A DNA stretch of 64,000 bases from Liriodendron chinense (Eukaryota > Streptophyta > Magnoliopsida > Magnoliales > Magnoliaceae), in assembly GCA_003013855.2 (NCBI GenBank), contig PVNU02003892.1:1736001-1800000 (forward strand), written 5' to 3'. Positions 24,689-34,673 of this stretch are shown in pieces (position 1 is the first letter of the stretch; every line of letters begins with the position of its first letter). The notes beneath the pieces were generated by a model. That model ran no database searches, had not been told where the DNA came from, and worked only from the letters and a program-made list of their open reading frames with translations. A program made the translations under genes and the position numbers.

Positions 24689-25346
24689 CCCCGTTTGGTA
24701 CCTTGGATTTGGTGGTAAAAGGGGTACCTCGAATCTATAAGGCTGCTTTTTGTATTTGTCATTCTTGGATTTGGAGGTCAATGGAATGTAAAGCGTTTCA
24801 AATCTACCTTTTCGGTGGGTTTTGAAATATTAACAAAATACTAAGATTCCAATGTAATCCAGAGGAAATGCCTTTTCCTTCTCTTTTTTAAAGGTTGGGA
24901 GAGTCGCACATGTCACAAAGTGTCTCCAAGCTACTAATCCACTTGGAAACATTGCACACCGATGACACCCCAAAATAATTCAATTATCAGCTGCAACATT
25001 AAAATCACGTTAATAGAATGATCCGAACCATTCAAATGTTGGATATCTAGATGGACGGTTAAAAAACGTTGATGAGTTACTTGTTTGTGAGCCTTGCATT
25101 TGTGGCCCACTCAAGGCTCGAAATTTTCTCATTTTTTACAAAAGTTTATATTTTAATGAACTTATTACAATTACTCTATCAAATATCATATACACACATA
25201 TATACTAATTTGAGATATGAAAATTGATTTAGTTAATCAAATGCAAGTATGTGAATATACCAAAGAATTCCAATGTCTTCAACTTGATTCCAATGTAATT
25301 GGAATTTGGATTCCAATGCATTCCAAATCCAAGCTCCCAAACGACC
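24689..25346. mobile_element. Probable TIR element, about 660 bp
   Basis: The left end 'cgtttggtaccttggatttgg' style and the right end 'ccaaatccaagctcccaaacg' are inverted relatives ('cgtttgg' start, 'cttggatttgg'). No transposase frame and no clear target duplication were found. It is consistent with a hAT-type MITE. Confidence 0.5.
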
Positions 25347-25444
25347 TTCAGTTCAGTCCGATTTCTTTGCGAGGATATGAAGTGGGCCGCATTAGAGATA
25401 GGGTGGGTTTTGGATGCATTAGAGAGGGGAGAGGGGAGAGTGGC

Positions 25445-25605
25445 GCAGGCCTAACGGGGCAGATTGTGTGTTTGTTTTTGTATAGTTTCTGATAGGTTGG
25501 TGTAGTTCGGATTTTTGTAAGGACTCCGCCCGAAATTTTCTCTTCTCAGTTGTCTATAAAATATATTTTCCTCAAAAAAAAAAAAAGAAAAAAAAAGAAA
25601 AAATG
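25445..25605 (+). mobile_element. LINE-like 3' tail with poly-A
   Basis: 'ggatttttgtaaggactcc', 'gcccgaaattttc' and 'gtctataaaatatattttcc' run into a long A-rich tract (25574-25604). It shares 'ccgcccga.tttt' wording and layout with 29420-29620. It is 5'-truncated with no coding left. Confidence 0.45.
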
Positions 25606-26099
25606 GAGTGGGGCGCAAACCCAACGCATGAGTCATGACCGGATGATGATAAAAACCCATTGTTCTGCCTGAAGCTAAGCCCACATGCATGTACAAGGCA
25701 GGTCATGCACATGGCACACATGTGCCAGTATCACACATCGAATCCATCCATCGGGCGGGTCCGACTGATGAGATGTTCTTGCTAAAAAACGAACTAAGCT
25801 CAATCCACTTAGCTTGTAGGGCCCGATATTATAGTAGAAACAGGTTCAGGGATTAGAGAACTCCTGCCAAGTTTTTTGCAGCTCTAAATTTATTTCACAA
25901 GCTTTGGCCCACCAAACACCGAACTGATCATTGGGCATGCAAGGCATCTACAAAATCGTACCCCTCATATGAATGGGTTGGATCTTGCACCTATGTGCCA
26001 TGTCAGCACGTGGCGTGTACATGAGCTGCCTTGTCTACGCATATGGACTTCGCAAAGCTCCCATGACTAAAGATCGAATCCATTTATACTGTTGCCTAG

Positions 26100-26310
26100 A
26101 GGTGGTCATTAAGTCGAGTCGGACCGAGTTAGGGCATTCCCGACCTGACTTGGTTTTTAAATAGAACTGACTTGAACTTGACCCAACTCGGTATCGAGTC
26201 TAGCATGCTTGACCCAATCTGAGACTGGGTCTGGCTTGGAGTAACCCGGACCGAGTCCGACCTGATCACAGAGATCGAGTTAGGTTGAGTCAGCACCGAG
26301 TTCGGCTGAG

Positions 26311-26351
<41 letters not shown>

Positions 26352-26574
26352 GACTAGAGGAGGGTGGGAGCCTGTCGGGCTCAGGGGAGGAGGGAGGGAG
26401 GGAGAGAGCTCTTGGGTTCGGGCTCGGGAGAGGTCGGGTGTGGTCGTGCGGGTAGCCAAGGAAGGGAGGGAGTGGAGGAGAAAGAGAAAGAGGAGGGTGG
26501 GTGGCCAGGTGGTTGTTGGGGTTAGGCTTGGGAGAGGAGGAGGGAGGGAGAGAGGCCGGGTTGAGTGCGGGTAG

Positions 26575-26619
<45 letters not shown>

Positions 26620-26887
26620 GAATTTGAGTTGAGTCGGTTCCAGATCGGGTTAAATCAACACTGAGTTAGATTTCGGGTCAAGTCGAGTTAAGTTATTGGG
26701 TGACCTGAACTCGACTCAATTTGATTTCAGATACGGCGAAGTCACTAGGACTGACCCGTCCCACACACTCGGTTTAAGTCGAGTTGGGTCTGAACGAGTC
26801 AGACGAGTCGAGTTTGAATGAATTGGACAAGTTGAGTCTATCGAGTTCACTCGATCCGTGCCCAACTCTATCGTTGCCCATGGCTTT
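26100..26887. repeat. Degenerate GAGTCG-type low-complexity DNA with purine tract
   Basis: Words such as 'gagtcgg', 'accgagt' and 'gggtc' recur irregularly. Within it is an AG/GGA-rich strand-asymmetric block (26300-26570) with (AG)n at about 26308-26348 and several GGG runs, then (TA)n at 26577-26617. Not coding. Confidence 0.7.
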
Positions 26888-26895
26888 TATGTTGG

Positions 26896-27388
26896 ACTCT
26901 GACTGGGTAGTGACCTCACCATGTCTCGATACTGGTGAGTGCTGTGGGCCTCATAATGATGTATGTATTTTATCTATGCCGTCTATCATCTTTTTCAACT
27001 CATTCTAGGGTATTAGCTAAAAAATGAGGCAGATCCAAATTTCAGGTGGAGCACACCACAGGAAACAATGGTGATAACGACCACCATTAGAAACTTCCTG
27101 GGAACACATGTTTTTGGATCAAGCTGATATTTGTGTTTTCCCTTCATCCAGGTCAGTATCACCTAATCTTGCTTTAGATGGCAAATAAATACTATAGTGG
27201 GTGTTTAATCACCATCATTTCCAATGTAGTCCACTTGAGATTTGGATCTGCCTCATTTTTGAGCTTATGACCTAAAATAAGTTGGAAAAATGGATGGATG
27301 GCATGGATAAAATACATACATCATGGTGGGGCCCACTGCACCTACCAGTACCGAGACTAGAAGGGTCACTACCGAATCCGAGTCGTCC
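26896..27388. mobile_element. Foldback MITE, 493 bp, with 8-bp target duplication
   Basis: 'tatgttgg' flanks both ends (26888-26895, 27389-27396). Left 'ctgactgggtagtgacc' and the complement of right 'ggtcactaccgaatccg' pair, and inner arms pair further ('gtctcgatactgg'). The interior shares 'ttggatcaagctgatattt' and 'ccttcatccaggtc' with the copies at 49983-54775. Non-coding. Confidence 0.8.
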
Positions 27389-27799
27389 TATGTTGGTGAG
27401 TGACGTCATCCAAGGGTGATATAAGTTACTCTGGTACATTCGATTTCACATGCGTACCTGAGAGATCGCATTTTCCACCCTACATAAAATAAGGCCCACG
27501 AATCATGCGTGCAACAGCTCGATTTGATTTGGTGCATGGCAGCTAAGGATGAGAACAAAAGCTCCCGAGATTTTGACTATTCATGTCGTTTCTGAGGTTT
27601 TGTAGAAAATAAGGATATCTTTATTGGGGAGTTCTATGATACTCTGGCAGCCTATGATGCTTGATACTCACGCACTCTGAAACCGTACACTGTACACAGA
27701 GCATACATTATCTCATCTTAACCTACTAAATTGTGGAACCTATTGTCACTAAGTCATAGATTGGTTAGAGCATCCTAACCACTGATTATGGAATACACC

Positions 27800-27925
27800 C
27801 ACCCATGCTGTTAGTCAGACCACAATGTTAGCCACCCCTACTTTGGGACCCCCACCTGAGAGTCATGGCAGGACCTTAAAAACGTGGTTATCTTTCACCT
27901 AATCTACCACTTGAGCTATGTGGAT
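27800..27925 (-). mobile_element. tRNA-derived SINE-like fragment
   Basis: On the - strand the A-box-like 'atagctcaagtggtag' is visible (complement of 'ctaccacttgagctat'). 'aatgttagccacccc' recurs in 38600-38620. No tail or target duplication was resolved. Confidence 0.5.
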
Positions 27926-29419
27926 CGGGGTATGATTAGTTGGGCCTGACTACTGACATGAGGACACCAGTACTTTGGAATGACTATGACTAAAAAATCT
28001 CTGACATAAGAATCTCCATGTGTGTTTATGGATGTTTCAAGCATATATGAAGTTTTTTTGTAGCTCAGTGTTTTGTCCTACCAGAGATAAGGAAGAGCTC
28101 CATATCAACTTTATATACCAGCAAAGTTGTATTAATCACAAGCTATTTTGAATGAATTTTATAGGTCATGTTGTTGTGTCATTCTTTTAATTATTTGTCA
28201 TATAAGGGACAAGTAAAACATATGAGGAGCTTAAAAGGGTTGTCTGGTAGCTTGGAATTAAAAGTTAATTGAGAGGAATCAGAGAAAAAGAAGAGTTTGG
28301 GAGATTGAAATTGGAGGTAATTGGGATCTACAAGAAAAAGAAAGCTTTCTGGAATCTTCTCCAAAACCCAAAGTGGTTTTAGAGAAGATTGTATCATTAC
28401 ATTTGGCACATGGTAGTATATGTGGACAGTTATGCATCTGATACATTTGGCACATATGATACACGTGCAAGGAACATTGTATTCTTACATGCTTAAAATG
28501 AAAGATAAACTTTCCCACCCTTATGAAACTCTTTAGCAAGTATGCACCATCACTTTTAAGAGAAAGGTATTGAGTAGTATTGGGTACACGGTGTATTTAT
28601 TTTCCTTAATTTATATGTAAAAGATAAATTTAATAAATCATGTATTATTTAACCCAAAAAACTTGTGCAATACACAAATTTATGAGCATCCAAAAAGAGT
28701 GTGGTTATTATTATAGCTATCACTGTAGCTATTGGTATTATTATTATTATTATTATTGCAATGTTTGTCAATTCTACACTGTTGAGGACCTTACCACACA
28801 TTTGCAAGCACAATAGAAAGTGTGAGATCTGGATCTCTTCATCTAGTTCACAGTAATGTTTTAATCTTTTGCCTAAAAAATTAGAACGTCTTACTCCTCT
28901 TCAAGAAGTACTATAATAATATTGGGCCGTCCATTTGTTTTGTATGATGTGACCCATTTAAGGTACCAAATAGACCTACTTTCAGGTAAGAAGATCAGTG
29001 CACCTGATGAAAAGGCCCATCTGTGGTGCATGTGGATAAGCAGCGCTCCTACTCATGTGTTGAGTTAGCAAGCCTCTACTACTACTACTGCAAATAATAA
29101 TCATAATAATAATAATAATTTATTATTATTATTATTATTGTTATTTGATTGCAATACAATGCTAATATGGTTTCGATATTTTGACGATATCTCATGAGAA
29201 ATGAACTTCGCCTAATATGCGAGCTTCAAGAAGTTTCAGAGGAAATTTCTCGGGTCTATAAATAAAGGTGATACGGTCTCCTTCACATACATTATTTTAA
29301 GATACATTTTCTCTTAAGTTGCTTATGTTATCATTGATCAAACGGTACTGGCAAACACTAATATCCAAGTTAATTCTCAAGCACTCAATCTCAACACATG
29401 TATCACATGTGTATGAGAT
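27926..29419. other. Intergenic, with ATT/TAA microsatellites
   Basis: (TTA)n at about 28735-28757 and (AAT)n followed by (TTA)n at 29100-29140, a partial palindrome. No gene or transposon terminus is supported. Confidence 0.5.
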
Positions 29420-29592
29420 CTGGACCGTTTATTTGTTGGGAACCCTCTTCATTTGCTGCCTCTTTGCTTTTTAACTTCTGTTGATCGTTGGGGAGGTAGT
29501 TTCTTTCTTTAGCCTCTTCGTTTGGCGAGGCCCGGTTGGCTTTTGCCGGGTTCCGCCCGATTTTTGTATACAGTTTATACATGAAATATATC

Positions 29593-29620
<28 letters not shown>
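29420..29620 (+). mobile_element. LINE 3' tail with poly-A
   Basis: The GC-richer 3'-UTR-like sequence 'ggcccggttggcttttgcc' and 'tttgtatacagtttatac' is followed by an A-run at about 29593-29620. This layout is typical of 5'-truncated plant L1-type LINEs. No coding domain remains. Confidence 0.55.
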
Positions 29621-29623
<3 letters not shown>

Positions 29624-29801
29624 TATAGTCGATGGAAAATACACACAAAGATCATAGCACACAGACGATTTAGCCAGGAATTGGAGAAGTTTTGGTTTTA
29701 AGTGTTGACCACTGGTTGGAATTTTACCTCGCCGCCTAACTATAATAATCCTTGAATTTCTTCCAACCAATGACTAGGATTACTGGACCAATGTGAATTC
29801 A

Positions 29802-29859
29802 AGATGCAACCCACCAACGGCAGGGGCTAAAGATGCAACCCACCAACGGCAGGGGCTAA
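29802..29859 (+). repeat. Perfect tandem duplication, period 29 bp
   Basis: The 29-bp block starting 'agatgcaacccaccaacgg' occurs at 29802 and 29831 without change, so the duplication is recent. It lies about 0.4 kb upstream of the TIE-like coding start. Confidence 0.9.
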
Positions 29860-30115
29860 AACATGATTCGGTTCAGATCTTGTGCATGTGTGCCACGTGT
29901 ATAGGGATTGGGTGATTGATGACTAACTTCAGTGCTATTGCTTACCACCAGATACTTTCTTTAATGAATAATGAAGTTCCTAGCATTAGAAAATGTGATC
30001 ATCGCTCTCATGTGGTATTTCTTAAGAAAGAAAGGAACATCAAACTGCAAGAACTCCTAAAAAAATTCACCCAAAAGAAGAAAAAAAAGCAAAACGAAAA
30101 AATCTAGACAACTTG

Positions 30116-30246
30116 CACTGAATCATCATCAATCAGATCCAGCAGTGCAACAATAGCTTTTGGTGCAAGCAGCTTAAAAGGGGTGTCGGAGATCTCTATT
30201 TTCTCATTTGCAGGCAGGTTTTGAGGGAGTATTCATCAGGAGAGAG
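30116..30246 (+). promoter_or_regulatory. 5' leader region of the TIE-like gene
   Basis: This is the sequence immediately before the chosen ATG. I see no clear TATA box or reliable transcription start; 'ttttctcatttgcag' at 30198-30212 could be a splice acceptor, implying a 5' UTR intron. Inference only. Confidence 0.3.
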
Positions 30247-31281
30247 ATGGGTAGCAGCTACTTTGGTGAGCCAAGCTTGGGAAATGGAAGATCTGGTTCT
30301 TCTAGAAAAGGAAAGAAGAGCAACCCAGAAAAGCCAAAGCAACCCCAGAGAGGCCTTGGAGTGGCTCAGTTAGAAAAGATCAGATTAAGAAACCAAATGG
30401 GCTGTTGCTATTTGCCTTCTCTTCATAGTCCCTCCCAAACAAATCTCAATCAGGTCTTTTGGTTTTGACTTTCCTTCTGTATCAAATAATATTTGTGCCT
30501 TTTGGTTGTAATTTGAATCTTAATGTATGCGTATGGTATTATTTTCATACATGAAGGAGGAGGATGTGAGGGTGGAGATGGCGTATGCATCATCAGCATC
30601 ATCAACTTCTTATTCTTCACCGTCCTCATTTGGGTTTCATCCCAACATCATGGTATGTAAGATTTGATTTCAGTAGATAGATAATGAATGGAGATCAACA
30701 AAAGGGTAATGTTTGGCATTTAAGTTTCATGGATTTGGTTTGATGGGTCATGCCTCCCATGCATGGTTCTGTGTCCATGACCGTCATGCCAAATCTGACT
30801 TATGTAGACAAGGGAAAAGATCCACCTTAGGGCTGGGTTTTTCAAGTAAATTAAATTGCCAAAATTCAATTCGATTTCAAGACCGTGAACTCAATATGAA
30901 TTCACTGGAGATATTATGATATTTTTGCAATTCAATTCTATAGTGCATCCAAACCCACCCTGTGGGTTTTGTAAGAATTTGTTTATGTTGTCTGAATAAT
31001 TTAATTTTATATGGTATGGTTATGCCCTACTCAAGTGGTTTTAGTTACAAACTTCATACCAAATCTTGATTTCTTCATTATAGTGAAAGAAACATTGCAA
31101 GATGAGATATATGAAATTTGATGGCGTTTCTTCTCCTTCTGTTTATATTATTTTGCTCGTCTCTTAATCTGACCACAAAATCCTGATTTTAGATGGGCTT
31201 GGGAGACAGAGAAACAACAGATATCAGATATGGTGATTCTCAATCTAGTGGTAGCACAGATAGGTAGTTCTATGTGCCTAT

Positions 31282-31322
<41 letters not shown>

Positions 31323-31723
31323 AACATCAAATGCCTGTGATTAATTCTCATTATCTTTTTAGCCCTACATTAATGGAACACTAATTCCTAATCTCCCTCT
31401 AAACTTCATTAAAATCAGATGGAACCCCAACAACAGTTTCGAACAGGCCCAGCATGCGGCACAATCGACCATCACACGGCACTTCCTAAGACTGCCCATG
31501 GAGGTTGATTTGAGAACTCTACTTGATATATTTCTCTCAGTATTTTGTTGGTAACTAGGTGTTTTTAGAAGATAATCAAACTCACCTTTGTTCAACTGTT
31601 TCTTAGGACTCAATGCAGAAGAAGAGAAGGCATGACCGGTGCGATTCGATGGGTTCAAGCAGCCAGAACTCTGATTCAAGTGACACCCAAGAACTAGACT
31701 TGGATCTGAAGCTATCACTTTAA
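30247..31723 (+). CDS. TIE1: SPEAR/TIE-type transcriptional repressor (SPL-like motif, C-terminal EAR motif)
   Basis: Five exons with GT-AG junctions and matching phases: 30247-30453, 30557-30652, 31193-31263, 31419-31503 and 31607-31723 (TAA 31721-31723), 191 aa. I chose ATG 30247 because MGSSYFGEP is the conserved family start; an in-frame ATG at 30208 would add 13 residues. Residues about 20-48 form the SPL-like block (RKGKKS, then KPKQPQRGLGVAQLEKIRL). Mid-protein YGFHPNIM-like and DIRYGDSQ blocks follow. The C-terminus is basic (KKRRHDR), serine-rich, and ends in the EAR motif LDLDLKLSL, which in this family recruits TOPLESS corepressors. Known role: nuclear adaptor that represses TCP factors in leaf and branch development. 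The small fourth exon (WNPNNSF) was found by phase matching. The family is secure; the exact paralogue TIE1 is inferred from synteny. Confidence 0.92.
31284..31321. repeat. (CT)n microsatellite in TIE-like intron 3
   Basis: About 19 CT units lie between the exons ending at 31263 and starting at 31419. The tract could act as the polypyrimidine-rich part of that short intron. Confidence 0.85.
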
Positions 31724-32664
31724 GGTGGAGAATGGAACAGTTTGATGGTTGGATTAGCATTCTTAACCAGTCCAGAAGCTACTTTTATATACTCACAAGC
31801 AGGGTAGGTTGATAAAACTGTGTTGATTTTCATATAGAAGGGTTCTATGTAATGGGAGCAATGCAACCATCATCGGGAAGGGGGCATATCTCATGATCTT
31901 TCTCAGAAACTAGTTTGAATTTCTGCATTACACATGAGAAATCCTTGTGATTTCATTTCAAGAACTGTAGAAGATTAAGAAATCTTGTTCTTTCTACTGC
32001 TTGTTAACATTCAAACAATTCTAGAGCTTTCAATGAACAAATGTTGTATAATGCATCAGTTTTGATATCAGTTTCTATCTCCAACCTAAGGCTGAGTTTG
32101 GCACTCAATCGAATTGGCATGCAAAAATTCAAGTGGAAGTGATCAAAGTGGGTCCATCTCTTTTTCATTTGTTATGAGGGACCAGGCCATATTAGTGAGA
32201 TAACGATGATTTTTGGTCCACCTTGAAACTTCAAATGCATGAATAATTGTAATTGTTGCTTCTATACTGAACTGTAGCATTGCAATTTCCTCCAATGGAG
32301 CATCCAAAAGCAATCCAATTAAACATGATATGTATTTAGTCTCTTGAGCCACCGCAAACTCCAGAGTGTATTCCGGAGACCAGACTGGTGGGACGTATGA
32401 CACACTAGAGGGTGTAGGTGTGTTTAGTTTCTTATTTTAGAGTTGACCTGTGATTAGGAATTTAGCTGCAATCAGTTTTGTTTTTTGCCACTCAAAAAGG
32501 TGGGACACACCACCTCAAGTTCATTGAATCTTATAACTCTATACAAATATCTGATCCAACTTTATCTCTATTATGTGCTTTAGTTTCACATCCTTGGCGT
32601 TGGTGCATAAGTAGGATTCTTTTGTTCTGGGTTAAAGTTAAGTAGGAGTTTATTTTCAACAAGA
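31724..32664. other. 3' flank of TIE-like gene, otherwise empty
   Basis: Probable 3' UTR to about 32060. Then dispersed-repeat wording; 'gtgtgtttagtttcttattttagag' at 32418 has a relative near 39977. No gene is supported. Confidence 0.5.
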
Positions 32665-32678
32665 GGTGCAGCTAGCTT

Positions 32679-32967
32679 TTTCTTTTCTTTCTTTTGGCAA
32701 AAGGTGGGCGCATGCCACCTGAAAAGCTATAAAGGTACACCAAAGAGAGCAGATGGGATCCCATTGTCGAATCTCAACCATTTACATCAAATAGCTCTAG
32801 TTGCAAAACCGGCCAATCTATCCATCGTGAACTCCCCTCTATTTTCCTTGGGAGGTGAATTACAAGAAAAATATAGTTTATAAGACCTCTCAAACTCCCC
32901 AATTTCACCAACTTGTCTGCTACAAGGTTGCCTTTCCTCTGAAACTTAGCCTCATATCCATGTTGCT
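32679..32967 (-). mobile_element. 5'-truncated LINE tail (RNase H end and 3' UTR), 289 bp
   Basis: A T-rich left end is the poly-A tail on the - strand. A - strand frame reads HGYEAKFQRKGNLVADKLVK, the end of the LINE RNase H domain (compare 'YREGNxVAD' motifs). The 14-bp duplication 'ggtgcagctagctt' at 32665-32678 reappears at 38028-38041, beyond the copia insertion. The original right edge therefore lay at 32967/32968. Confidence 0.85.
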
Positions 32968-32972
32968 GGTGC

Positions 32973-33468
32973 TGTTGGAAGTTGCAAACCAATTTGGTCC
33001 ATCCATCCGGTCCATCCATTTGCTAGCATAAGTCCCTGACGGTTGAGCTTCCAAGAAACAATTAATGTGAAGCTTCCAGCAGCAGCTGGAGATGGAGTTT
33101 CCAGGCAATGGTTCATCTCTCCAACACATTGAGAAGGAAAAATATTAATTGCATATTTTGATTTTTGCAAAAGAAGTTAATCACATACCCCTGTAGTATA
33201 TTTTGAAAGGGCATTTTTGTCTTTTCATCTTGCTGTAAATGTCTATAAATTGGAGGCTCTTGCTATCCGTTTCTTGTCAAGTCAGCAAGCTTGTGCAAGC
33301 TTGTAAGCAACCAAAAAAATCTAGTTTGTTCTCACCAACATAGTGGTCTTGTAAAAAATCATTAAAAGCAACAAAGTTTCTCTTTCTCACTTCCTCCTTC
33401 ACGTGTTCATTGAGTTTTAAGTTTAAGGCTTAGAAAAGCCAACCTGTCTAAGGCCAATATTGCCAACA
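32973..33468 (+). mobile_element. 5' LTR of the young copia element
   Basis: Starts TGTTGGAAG and ends GCCAACA. A TATA-like 'tataaat' at 33244-33250 marks the likely element promoter. It has 6 bp ('tttaag' copy near 33418) not in the 3' LTR. Confidence 0.92.
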
Positions 33469-33471
33469 AAC

Positions 33472-33483
33472 TGGTATCAGAGC
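33472..33483 (+). other. Primer-binding site (tRNA-iMet) of young copia element
   Basis: 'tggtatcagagc' lies three bases after the LTR terminus, an exact match to the common plant primer site. Confidence 0.9.
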
Positions 33484-33495
33484 CGATCCAGCAGC

Positions 33496-34673
33496 AGATT
33501 CCTACGTTGTCAAAAGACAACTATGAAAATTGGTGTATCCAAATGAAGGCACTGTTCGGGTCACAAGACCTATGGGAGATTGTCACTGACGGATATGAAG
33601 AGCCCACTATGGAGCAAGAAGCCGCCTACACTGCTGAGTAAAGGACCGACCTCAAAGAACAAAGAAAGAAGGACAAGAAGGCCTTGTTTCTTGTCTATCA
33701 AGGGTTGGACGAATCCACCTTTGAAAAGATCGCCGAAGCGACGTCAAGCAAGCAAGCATGGGAGACTCTTAACACCATTTTCAAAGGAGTTGATCGTGTA
33801 AAGAGGGTTCGTCTCCAAACCCTTAGGGCGGAGTTCGAGACTGCACACATGAAGGAAGGTGAGACAATTTCTGATTATTTTTTAAGGTTGCTTGTTATTG
33901 TTAACAACTTGAAAAGAAATGGTGAAAAAATCGAAGATATACGTGTGATTGAAAAAGTGCTTCGATCCCTCACAACTAAATTTGAGCATGTGATTGTGGC
34001 CATAGAAGAATCAAAGGACTTGAAAAAACTGTCTATTGAAGAACTAATGGGATCGTTGCAAGTGCATGAGCAACGAATGTAAAAGAATGCCGGTTCAATG
34101 CTTGAACATGCCTTGGAGTCTAAGTTGACTATAAATGAACAAAAGAATGGCCATACACAAAGAGGGGGTCGTGGCACCAGCAATCGTGCAAGAGGCAGAG
34201 GGCGTGGATATCATCCAAGCCATCAACAATATCAACAAAAGTTTACCAGTTTTCGTGGAAGAGGAAATGGTAGAGGCCGGTTCGTGCGTGGTCGTGGAAA
34301 CACAAAGAACATTCAATGCCACAATTGTAAGAAATTCGGCCACTATGCCTCTGAGTGTTGGAGCAAAGTGGATCAGGATGAACGATCCAACTATGCTGAA
34401 GCATCACACCATGAACAAGAAGACTCCACACTCCTCCTCGCACAAGAAAAGGCATGTGAACGGCTGGATGTGTGGTATTTCGACACTGGTGCAAGCAACC
34501 ACATGAGTGGTAATAAAAAACTGTTCGTGGAACTCACAGAAGGAGTTCGTGGCAACGTAAGTTTTGGCGACTCATCAAAGGTACCAGTGATAGGTAAAGG
34601 AAAAGTTAAAATCTATCAGAAGAATGGTGAGCCAAATTACATCTCCAATGTGTATTATGTATACCAAACATGA
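33496..34673 (+). pseudogene. gag and protease part of young copia element, broken
   Basis: The gag frame begins near 33505 (LSKDNYENWCIQMKAL) without an obvious ATG. It is stopped by TAA at about 33639-33641 and again at 34081. The UBN2-like capsid region covers 33684-34080. The zinc knuckle CHNCKKFGHYASEC is near 34318-34359. The protease signature WYFDTGASNHMSG is near 34471-34510. A 2-bp 'ta' insertion near 34661 shifts the frame. The rest of the polyprotein follows in other frames. Confidence 0.85.

Noticed and set aside
24445..24825. Frames on both strands across a hairpin
   Set aside because: Foldback DNA gives mirrored frames; no conserved domain.
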